A stretch of DNA of 64,000 bases from NCBI GenBank assembly GCA_037903475.1, contig JBAJFG010000362.1, forward strand, positions 248,001 through 312,000, given 5' to 3'. The position numbers and the translations under genes are program-made. Shown here piece by piece: positions 21,675 to 31,249 of this stretch; the stretch's first letter is position 1; every line of letters starts with the position of its first letter. The notes below the pieces were generated by a model. That model saw only the letters and a list, made by a program, of their open reading frames with translations, was not told where the DNA came from and did not search any database. The DNA is from Ancylostoma caninum (lineage: Eukaryota > Nematoda > Chromadorea > Rhabditida > Ancylostomatidae).

Positions 21675-22773
21675 GCAACTAGATGTTCACTAATCTTGAA
21701 CCATTTTCGGTATGCAGAATAGCAAGGAGACGAATTGAGGTTGGGCAGAGACGTGATGGAATGTACCAACGAGAAACAAAATGGAAAAAAATTGTTGCTA
21801 AAGCGTCCTCAAAATCAAGCAAGCGCAAAACGTTAACGGAAAATAACTTTCTCTCGAACGCTGTGGAGGATTTGCAAGTGATTATTTTATTAGGCATTAA
21901 TTTCATTAAGCAGCGCTCTCAACCATGTTGCAGTTTGTTACGCATATGAATAGGAGGTTGCCGAGGGAAACATATTGTGCAGTTTACGATTTACCACTGA
22001 AAACCCACCTGTACGTCCTCTGTTAGACTAAAGACGCAGTGCTTGCTAGCTTTTAACTTAGATTCCAGCCTAATCGAGAGCAGAGAACTAGATCATTAAC
22101 AACACATCTATATTTGAGGCCTCTCATTTTTAACGTCTCAAGCCTATCCGATATGACGGCAACAAAAAGGTAGCCTTGATCAGGGGAGCATCTGTAGAAT
22201 ACAATTATTCGAGGAATTCTCACAATTCTCATAAACGTTTACTGCACTTTCTCCAGTTTGGCAACATTCTTTTTCAGGGATGGGGTACAAACAAGAGGAG
22301 CATATTGCAAATGTGTCACAATACATATTTTGCGTAACGTAACAACTATTCAAGAACCCTTGCAGTGAATACTTTTCAAACTTATAGAGAGGGAGGACAG
22401 GTTTTTTTTTCGTTATTGACTCCCATGGAAGGTGAAAATGAAGGCAGTGTTCAAGCTGAGGATCAAATTGGAGTATTGGGCATCAGAAGATGCACGAAAC
22501 GATATCGATTACAGTGCTGTACGAATAATAGCTGCGAAGAGCCGTCGAAAGTGGTCAAAAACCATTTTTCGACGATTTTGATGAGTTCTTCCTAAATAAT
22601 AAATAATAAATACGAAAGCGGTTTCTCAAAAACGAATGATGCCATTTTTGGGGAGAAGGGGGGGGGGGAAGGAGGGAATAATTGTTCGTATCCACCCACA
22701 GCCAAAATTCCGACGTGAACAGCCTTCTACAGGAAGAGCAATAGTGATGCATGAAGTGAGAGCGCAAGTTATT

Positions 22774-22798
22774 GTCTAAGTTTTCTCTAAACTTAGAC
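22774..22798. repeat. perfect 10-bp hairpin
   Basis: GTCTAAGTTT, a TCTCT loop, then AAACTTAGAC. It lies just after one copy of the GAGCGCAAGT(A/T)ATTGTC motif. Confidence 0.85.
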
Positions 22799-23182
22799 AG
22801 AGAGGTTTGAAAAAGAGATGATCTATGAGGTTGATGAGTTACAGGAAAGGAGAGGAGCGCAAGTAATTGTCCACGCGTTGCTCAACGTAGGTGAAAATGT
22901 GATCTACGAGGTGGGCGAGATACAATGCTGAGAGCAAAATCATTTTTGTTCTGTCCATATTTATCTGAGTTCTTCCATTCTTTTAAGCTTCGAACCACTG
23001 CCTGAGTTCAGGGGAGGGACCGCAACAATGATGTGTGGAGGACTGTCCTGCTTTCCACCTTACTTTTACTGTCCATAAGATTTCACAAGGATAGACATAA
23101 GTTAGTAGTGATTCATGGTCCCATACAAAAACTTATCAGAATTTTACTCTCTCAGGCTTCTCAGGGCAGCTCATTCCAAGAC

Positions 23183-24330
23183 TTGTGAGTATGCTGGCGT
23201 TTTCCCTAAAATTGGCCAAGGCAGACCAATTCTCCATCCTTGGACCCATATCCTAGTGTTTTCCCTACAAATGGCCACGACAGACCCATTCTTCATCCGT
23301 GCACCCGTATCCTTGGGTTTCCCCCACTACTCGGCCAGGCCGACCCATCCTTCATCTGTGGACCGGTATACTGGCGTTTCCCTACTATTGGCCACGGCAG
23401 ACCAATTCTCCATCCTTGGACCCTTATCCTGGTGTGTTCCCTACGAATGGCTACGACAGACCCATTCTTCATCCGTGCACCCGTATCCTTGGGTTTCCCC
23501 CCACTACTGGGCCAAGCCGACCCATCCTCCCTCTGTGCACCCGTATACTAGCGTTTCCACCACTACTGGGCCAGGCCGACCCATCCTCCATTTGTGGACC
23601 CGTATGCTGGCGTTTCCCTATTATTGGCCACGACGGATCCATTCTTCATCCATGCACCCATATTCTTGTGTTTTCCCCACTACTGGCCGCAGGCAGAGCC
23701 ATTCTCGATCTGTTGACCCTTATCCTGGCGTTTACCTCACTACTGGGCCAGGCCGCCCCATCCTCCATCTATGGACCCGTATACTGGCGTTTTTCCCACT
23801 ACTGGGCCAGGCCGACCCATCCTCCATCTGTGGACCCGTATGTACGTTTTCCCTAAAATTGGCAACGGCAGACCAATTCTCCATCCTTGGACCTTATCCT
23901 GGTGTGTTCCCTACGAATGGCTACGACAGACCCATTCTTCATCCGTGCACCCGTATCCTTGGGTTTCCCTCTCTACTGGGCCAAGCCGCCCCATCCACCA
24001 TCTATGGACCCGTATTCTGGCGTTTTTCCCACTTCTGGGCCAGGCCGACAATTCCTCCATCGTGGACCCGTATGCTGGCACTTTCCCCACTACTAGGCCC
24101 GGCAGACCCATCCTCCATCTGTGGACCCGTATGCTGGCGTTTTCCCTAAAATTGGCAACGGCAGACCAATTCTTCATTGTGGACCTGTGTACTGGCGTTC
24201 TTCCCACTACTGGGCCAGGCCAACACATGATCCATCCGTGGATCCGTGTACTGGCGTTTCTCCCACTGTTGGGGCACGGCGGACCCTTTCTCGATCAGTG
24301 GTTTCCTATCCTGGTGTTCTGGTTTTTTTC
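23183..24330 (+). repeat. minisatellite, about 19-20 units of ~58 bp, open in all three forward frames
   Basis: The consensus unit runs CTACTGGGCCAGGCCGACCC, ATCCTCCATCTGTGGACCCG, TATACTGGCGTTTCCC. Three flavours are distinguishable by their centres: ATTCTCCATCCTTGG (A), ATTCTTCATCCGTGCACC (B) and ATCCTCCATCTGTGG (C). They recur in the order A-B-C at about 23206-23515 and again at 23866-24000, which is a higher-order arrangement. Because ~58 is not a multiple of three and the unit has no forward stop in any frame, overlapping open frames of 344, 234 and 185 codons appear. Each consecutive unit is read in a different frame, giving a ~58-residue peptide period. I see no signal peptide, splice sites or start context that argue for expression. 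Confidence 0.9.
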
Positions 24331-25016
24331 TCCTGAACTATGGAGCCCCGGCACATTTGTCCATCATCAGTGCACCCGCACTCTCGTAAATCTCGAGAAC
24401 AATGGAGGAAAGTTAGGAAATATTCAGAGTTTGGTCAATTGTGCTTTCAGGAAATGTCACAACAGCTTAGGATGACCCGTTCTTCCTTCGTTCTTCTTTT
24501 GAATGTCTGCGAGACCGCTAGAGTAAAGTCCCGCGGCGAAACCCTGAAAGCACTGTCTAAACCTCTCGCTTTCATCATTGGAGACTGTATCCATTTTTCA
24601 GTCAGTGCCGATCTTACGGTGCTTTGTTAAGAGGATCGACTGGTAACAGAGGTTCGGTAAGATTGAATGCAATTTATTCGGGGTCAAAACAAGTGAATCC
24701 GTATTGGAGTGGAGTCGGCTCTGATCCGGCGAATGTCTGAGTTGGAGAAAAATTCCGGTGCTCTGGCGATGAAGCGCCCCGCGTCCGAAATGTATAATAG
24801 AAACGAGCAGTCGTGATTGTACTAAATGAGGCACCGGAATAGCATCACCTTACCAAATTTTAGACATTCAAGATCAAAAATCTAATTTGATTTTAATTGC
24901 CTATCAGTGTCGACATAGGCCACTGAGACTTATCGAGAAAACGGTAGACATGCAGCATGCGTGCAACTGTACAGGACGCTTAATCGGCACATAACTCGAA
25001 ATAACACCTCGTACTG
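24331..25016. other. anonymous stretch
   Basis: Flank of the minisatellite. One 96-codon plus-strand frame at 24340-24630 overlaps the end of the repeat array and shows no motif. Nothing else was recognised. Confidence 0.4.
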
Positions 25017-25340
25017 ATGTGGCAAAGTCGGCTGAATTACTACCCCTTGATTTCCCTTTTTGATAAACTTTCTGAAGCCTTTGCTCATGCAACGATTTCA
25101 CCTACTAGTGATAACTGGGAAAAATGCAAACACGTCACAAGATTACGCAAACATAACGGTCAGATTGAGAAAGAAATGGTAAAACAGTGTGGCAAGTCAA
25201 ATCAGTTCAGCTATGTAACGAATAAAACAAGTGCTAAGGCTTAGATTCCCACATTATTATTGATTTATTCAGTTCTGATGAGATCAAGACGGGAATTTTT
25301 GCAGATTCGTTTAGGAATGTATAGCAGAAAGATAGTGGGT
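25017..25340 (+). pseudogene. CR1-like LINE fragment (endonuclease-RT linker)
   Basis: The plus-strand frame reads KCKHVTRLRKHNGQIEKEMV, then QFSYVTNKTSAKA, a stop, then IPTLLLIYSVLMRSRREFLQ. This follows the linker between endonuclease and RT of CR1-like ORF2 (in the intact copy: RKIIESKDKTAFYRYINSRS ... IPNLLNEIGDLVYSDVAKAN). No catalytic motif is included, so the assignment is moderate. Confidence 0.45.
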
Positions 25341-26839
25341 GTCATTAGCTGCCTCCAACACATTAGAAATCTAAGGTTCCATGAGAATTTCTGTGCGTTT
25401 CGACATGCAAACGATCTATACTTTTTTGCATTGTGGTCCACTCGCGTACTCAGTTTAACCAGATAGTTTTGCCCATACATCCATCAAAAAAGAGTTGCGA
25501 CGGAAATTAGTCTGTCTCCATAATCTCTAATTAAGGTATTGACGACCATACATTTTTTTTTCGCGTGTCTGGCGCATAAGACCAGCTGCGTGAAAAGAGG
25601 TACGCTGCTGGTCTGTGATTGGCCGATTCATGTGAGCGTCGCAGCTGCAGCCCTCGAGAGTATGAGCAGTTCTGCGTGGATATCCTCAGCTTTTCTATGT
25701 TTGAGTTGGACAGATGAATGTTATCGGAACCCACAAACTGCAAGGAGGTGGCCACCAATGTCATTTAGTGCGTCGAATTTGAGGAAACAATCTGGACCTG
25801 AGAAGCATACGCGTGCGGCGCGGTCGCGTCGCGGCGTACGTCTTGACCGCCACCCATAAGACCAGAGCGCCTTCCAACCTTCAGCGGCCGCAAGGTCCCG
25901 GCGCGATTATAAGCAGAATATTGATATTGAAGAGGATCGACTCATAAAACCGACTTGGATTATGTTTTCTCGAGGTTCACTAACATTATCGAACGAGAAA
26001 TTAGATGATATAGACGCGAATTTTGTGCTCCAAGGCTAAATTAAGTTCGCGCAAGGTGTTCTGAGTTTTATAAATGAAGCCTGACGAGAGTGTACATGTT
26101 GCTATTCCCATAACTTAGGAAGGAGTGCAAAATGCAGCAGGCCTCTCTCATTGTGTGCCTATCATAGGAGGTTTTCCTATCTACAGTCTGTTAGCTCACA
26201 AAGGGCGCCCGATCTGACGTTGTCCGCAATTACTACCTCATCACGTTTTCGGCTAATTGATCCAATTTTTGCGCTTCCTTTAATATGCATGTGGTGTGAT
26301 TCCTTCCACTCTGATGTTTCCCTACCGTCATTCGCTAGAATATCCTTCCACATGCATTCTGCGGACAAAGTCGCAATTGCAGACAAATTCGGATAAAGCG
26401 CCTTCTGTCACAGAAGTTCTGTGAGCTAACAGACCATACTTATTATTAATTGGCAATTCATGTGTGTTATTGTACACGAGAACCAGCCATCAAAAATGGA
26501 AAACACCTAAACCACTGTGTTCAGCGTGTCGAGTTAAGTGCGAAAATGCTGTGAATTTTGTTTTTCTTACCGCGGTTTAAAGGTGTTTCGAGCCACTTTT
26601 GTCATGTTCAGACATGTTAGGTCCTTATAATGACCGAAATTTGTTTTTACCATGGTCGGAATGAATGAGATAGGGCAGTGATTTCAGGACAGTATAAAAG
26701 GAAAGAAACGAGAAGGATATCTTTATAATGAAGAGAAGGAGTCTGACGGGCGACCCATGGTACGGATGTGAGGAACATCAGCACGTATGTAAGCAAATAT
26801 GCAGAAACAAATATGCAGAGATTTTCATGTCGGTCGAAC
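25341..26839. other. anonymous stretch
   Basis: Open frames of 106 codons or fewer occur on both strands and mirror each other (for example 25539-25859 plus and 25531-25764 minus). A short GC-rich block lies at about 25808-25910. No terminal repeats or motifs were recognised. Confidence 0.4.
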
Positions 26840-26955
26840 ATATGCAAGTCGCTGAGCACAAAGATGTACTTTAAGTTCCGTGAAAACTTCGAAAACCCCT
26901 AAGTTATGGGTTTCTTTGGCCGAGAATTTTGAAATTCTCGGCCAATGGACGAGAG
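26840..26955. repeat. partial copy of the AAGGCAGTG MITE family
   Basis: CGCTGAGCACAAAGATGTAC, TTTAAGTTCCGTG and a GAATTTTGAAATTCTCGG palindromic block match the interior of the MITE at 30844-31233 (read on its minus strand) and part of the copy at 36263-36683. Neither terminal repeat is present. It abuts the LINE endonuclease fragment that follows. Confidence 0.65.
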
Positions 26956-27600
26956 GCGATGGACGACAGATGGGTACACGACAAAGCGAACGCCTCTAAC
27001 ATTTCTTGAGGGAAACTTTTTTTCTGGGGATGACCAGTGTTTCGTGTCGAACGTCGCCCTTCCTGTTCTTGGTCTCCTGTAGAGCGATTTCATGGAATTT
27101 GATTCGCCCTGCCGCTTCGAGAAGAGCGTAAGATCGGCGTCTGTGAAGACTGTTCTGGCGTTATAGGTGCAGAGCATGTCTCCTTAGCATGTAGTGCTTA
27201 TGTCGACTTGGTCCGAAATCAAAGAAGTCCTGCGCAACGATCGCCTCCCAACGGCTGCCGTACCGTCCGACGTCTGAGACGGCAGAGCGCGGTGTGCGGG
27301 GTATTGAAACAGAAAGTGTGCTGGACAGGCAAGTATAAGTTTTCCCCATACTGAGCAGCCTTTCACCACAGGTAGTCGCCGATCTAAGTGGAACAGGGAA
27401 GCAACCTTGCGACTGATACTTGCAAGACGGTGGAGACTCCTGACCGTGCTTTACTGTTAGCTAGGCTTCCAGTTGCCTAAAAAAGTGGAACCCCTTCTCA
27501 GCTTGGGAGACCCTACCGGAGGATATACCTCCGCTAGGGTCCTCTGCATCGAAGTCCCACACCCATTGTCATCCCTGCGCTCCTGTGAGGCGGTAAACCG
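26950..27600 (-). pseudogene. 5' end of a LINE with APE-endonuclease start
   Basis: From 27177 the minus strand reads MLCTYNARTVFTDADL and later FPSRNVRGVRFVVYPSVVHR. This matches the beginning of an APE-type endonuclease (x-x-T-Y-N-A-R-T ... S-R-N-V-G-G-V-G-F-V-V) of a LINE. About 420 bp of GC-richer upstream sequence to 27600 is probably its 5' leader, because a CTACCGGAGGATATACCTCC hairpin-like block lies there. The reading frame runs out where the MITE fragment begins at about 26950. It is truncated and carries no RT. Confidence 0.6.
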
Positions 27601-29764
27601 TCGCGCGACGAATATTAAAAGCATAAATATATTGATTGGCGTGTGAGTAGCAAAAGAAGTTGTTAAGAGGTTTTATTTCGGCTAGCGTTTCAGCTAATCG
27701 TCTTCGAAACGAATGTAATACTGTAGAGATTCATGAGGAGTGCTCAAGAAAGAGAAGGCATGATGGCGACGATCATTGCTCAATGACAAAATACTCCCAG
27801 CAGCATGCGTCAATCAGATATCACGAGCACGCACAGATTCGCGGAGGATCTTCAATAAACACCTGTCAACGTGGTATGGTAACACTGAATGAGGATAACA
27901 AACTGGACAAACTTCGCCTACCGCTTATATCTTACTACGTTCCGCAGACGTGCATTACTCAGCCAAGGTCCGAAATTCTCTGAACAGGCTCCAACTTCAC
28001 AACGGGATCGTTTTCAAATTAGGTGCCCAAACAGAAATTCTAAAAATTGGGCAGTACGAACGCAGCCTAAACATTGTAATGTGTCAAGTAGAAACCCCGC
28101 AGCATCTCATCTCAGTTCCTGCCTTAACCCCTCAATTGAATGCAGTCAAATCTAACTACGATTGTTGGCAGGTGAAACATACACACGAATGCGAGGCGAG
28201 CGTAGCGAGCCCTAAGAAGCCCTGACAGCCCGACGTTAGCCGGACGATCAGGCTGGTATTCGAAATGAAAGCAGTTCTTTCTTCGTCAACTTCAACTCAA
28301 ACACAGTTTAGGCAGATATTGAGAATCAAGAGTTCCTTTACAGATCATATCTATCTCATCTTCATGAGGGCAACTTTCTTCGGAGACCATTTATCAGAAC
28401 TTGGACAAATGCTACAACATCAGCCTCACCTGTAAATCGCGCTGCTCAGGTTGCAGAAAGATGTTTTGGACTTCTTTTATTGGAGCAAGACAAAGACAGA
28501 GATAGCAATTTTTGTCCTGAAGATTTTTTGCTTTCTTACAGAGTATTCCGTCGGAAACGGATTTTGGGACAAACGTTAGGCGCGGTATTGTTGTGTCTTC
28601 ATAGTTTTGTTTTGTTACTCCTCTCAAGCTAGTTTTCTCACTGTTCCATTCTTTATTCTTTTTTCTTTACTCTCCACATCGCAACGGAACGACAAAGTTC
28701 GTACTACATTCGTCGAGAGTTTGGAGGTTCGCTTAAACACTGCATGCGTTCGTTTCGCACCTTCGACATTATATGCTTGGATCTTTTTCTGAGCTCTTCT
28801 ACGTCGTCGAGCATTCCTTCTTGGGCTCTTCTACCTTGAATTCTTGTTTCGGGCGTGCCAGCGACATCAAAGTCTACATTTCCCATAGAAAAATCAAACC
28901 TGCCCTCCATTCTGAAGCTAAAACTGATTGAATAACAAACATGCGTCGGAGATGGTGGCGATTCGCATAAGAAGTGAGCACACGACCCATGGTACGTTGC
29001 GTATTAGTTTGCAGTCTTTTTTCCATACGGGTAGTGCTCCATGGAAGCGGGATGGAGAGATGGTCGACCGCTCATCAGTACAGCACAGTGAAAACTGCTC
29101 CCAACTGTTTTCTTCAGATGGAAGAATCTCCATTGAATAAGATAACATGCAGTCTCCTCTTGTTAGTGGCCACATTGTCAAAGTCAGTTTCTGTTCTCCC
29201 GGCAACAAAAACAGGGATGAAAACAGGCTCGCTCAGATATTTCTCTTTTTTTCTGAACAGGTCCTGGTGCCGAAGGTGCAGAGACGGTGTTCAAAGCTGG
29301 CTGCAAAAGTTTCTCTCAAAAGATGCTAAAGCGTGAGCTGGTCATCTCTCGGTACTCAACAGCGACTATACCAACGACAAGTGGTCTTTTCAAAATTATG
29401 AGAAGTAAAACTTTGGTGGTCATTTAGCATTCCCTCGTCATTTGGAGAAAACAGCATGACGAGCAAAAGAAACCAGATAAATGGACATCATGGCGCAGGT
29501 TAGAAAAGTCCAAAGAACTATTATATAATGATGTCCTTCTACCATGTCGTGAGCTGTACTGGCTATGATGAGATGACCAAGCCTGAGACCCCTACCCCGC
29601 TGAAAAAAAAACCTTTCAAATACGAATAACATCATCAGCGAGAACACTCTGCAGTCACATCAGCTCCAACAACTTGAGGGAGTAGATTGAGAATGAGTTT
29701 AGGTTCAACTATCCAGGTGCCAAAAGCTTGTGTAGCGTTGACAGAATTCACCTGAAATATTACA
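27601..29764. other. anonymous stretch with one diverged repeat
   Basis: A block at about 29341-29458 is a diverged copy of 37026-37142; both carry GACAA(G/C)TGGTC(C/T)T(C/T)TCAAAAT and TCATTTGGA(G/A)AAAACAG. Otherwise the open frames (120 codons or fewer) overlap on both strands and show nothing recognisable. Confidence 0.4.
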
Positions 29765-29790
29765 TTAGGTTGGTGCAAAAGTTTTGTCGT
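29765..29790 (+). repeat. solitary mariner-type terminal repeat
   Basis: TTAGGTTGGTGCAAAAGTTT is a textbook mariner-type end. No inverted partner (AACTTTTGCACCAACCTAA) was found to its right and no transposase follows, so it is a truncated end. Confidence 0.6.
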
Positions 29791-30843
29791 TTTTCTTCCT
29801 CGTCGACTGTACTTTTTTCACAATTCTACTCAACTAGAACCTTGACAAGAGTATAATCTCTATGTTTGATAGAGAGCATTAATCGCTTTACGAGCACATC
29901 TCTGCCCCTATCCCCCCTCTGGGTTCAGAATACAACAAGCTGCGGAGCGGAAAATGGTAGGTGGAAGTTGAATAGAAATGGAAGACAAGTTTTTGTGAAT
30001 GTCTGTTTCGTCTCTAAACCCCTAGACAGACAATCTATCCGAGAAAGGACCACTCCCAGACTCGTCAGTAGGGGGAAGAGTGCACTTCAGTTAAGATTAA
30101 AGTGAAAGTACTCATGTAACGGGGTCTGAGTCTATATAGGACAAATAAGAGTGAATTAGGGGCGAATAGTGGTCAAGTAGGTCACCAATCAATCAGCTTC
30201 TTTTAGCATTTTGTAACTTACCAAAGCGTATCTTAAGAGGAGTTTAGAAAACGTAATGTTTCGTAATTTTAGTTAACCAGAATAATCTTGTGCCAATAAG
30301 TTGATGAATTCAGTTAGCATAATTAGGATTCTATGTAACGCACTTAGGGACAGACCATTCATTTTACGTAGATACGGACTCAGTAATGCAGTACATCTTT
30401 CTCCAATTCATGAGGTAAGAACCAAATTGGTTGAAAGCTAACCTAACAGTTCTGTGGCGCACTTTTTGAATAACTAGGCTATGTGTACAGGACACATAAA
30501 AGGAATTAGGGCAAGTCCCTTACCCAATTCTTTGTCTTTTGCAACACATTCCTCTGACGTTCTCGGACTCATCTCGTTGACTTAGTACTAAGATCTTTTT
30601 GTAGCTTCCTTGGGAACTACTGAAGAAAGGGTCTACGACTCAGGGACGCCAAGGAAGCAGCACTTCCGGTCTAGTTCAAGCCCCGAAACCGGCAAGTGCA
30701 AAAATCCTAGGAACGTTGACTGTGTTCTTCATATTACCCTTACTAACTAATCGATCACTTCATGCTCTCAGATTAGGTGCCTTTAACTTCTCACAATGAG
30801 TAATTTACTAGAAGGTCGTGTGGAGGGTCTGCCCGTGTTTTAA

Positions 30844-31233
30844 AGGCAGTGCCTCACCTCATGTTGGGTATCGAGATATCCACAGATTCAGGTGCAGCTC
30901 GAAGCGCTGATTCCAATGGTGTGCTTGATGCCAGAAAACACCCCCAAGAAACCCTTCTTTTGAGGCAAAATTAGATACAGAAGCGGAAGAATCACCTTGT
31001 TAGGAATCTGGCAAAAGCAGAAACCGTGCCGCACCCGCAGCAAGCTCTTGCTGCGGAATGAACCCTCTCGTCCACTTTCCGAGAATTTTGAAATTCTCTG
31101 CGAAAGAATCTCGTAACTTATGGGGTTTTCGACGGTTCCACGAAACTTAAAGTACATCTTTGTGCTCAGCTGCTCGTGTATGCTCGACTGAGATGGCAAT
31201 CTCGAATGCGGCCTATGAGCTGAGACACTGCCT
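30844..31233. mobile_element. 390-bp MITE, TTAA or TA target duplication (copy A)
   Basis: The left end AGGCAGTGCCTCACCTCAT and the inverted right end AGGCAGTGTCTCAGCTCAT agree at 17 of 19 positions. TTAA flanks both sides (30840-30843 and 31234-31237). TA as target with AAGGCAG ends is an equally possible reading. The interior has no ORF with known motifs. It is inserted against the 3' end of an RTE pseudogene. A second, inverted copy lies at 36263-36683 and a fragment at 26840-26955. Confidence 0.8.
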
Positions 31234-31249
31234 TTAAGGTGTTCGGCCA

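Larger units (their letters stand above)
19834..23182. other. anonymous stretch with palindromes
   Basis: No gene was recognised. The longest open frame is 132 codons on the plus strand at 20018-20416, without a known motif and starting inside a palindrome. A poly-G run lies at about 22658-22668. Two copies of a GAGCGCAAGT(A/T)ATTGTC motif lie about 100 bp apart at 22759 and 22855. Palindromes are listed separately. Confidence 0.4.

Noticed and set aside
23183..24330. Regularly spaced repeats as a CRISPR array
   Set aside because: Units are contiguous without unique spacers, diverged, and the genome is eukaryotic.
23115..24475. Overlapping open frames of 344, 234 and 185 codons
   Set aside because: They are produced by the ~58-bp tandem repeat, which has no forward stop codon in any frame. 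No start context, splice sites or domain supports a gene.
27889..28225. Zinc-knuckle/retroelement tail in VMCQVETPQHLISVPALTPQ
   Set aside because: A single short resemblance in one of two overlapping frames, with no neighbouring RT or nuclease motif.
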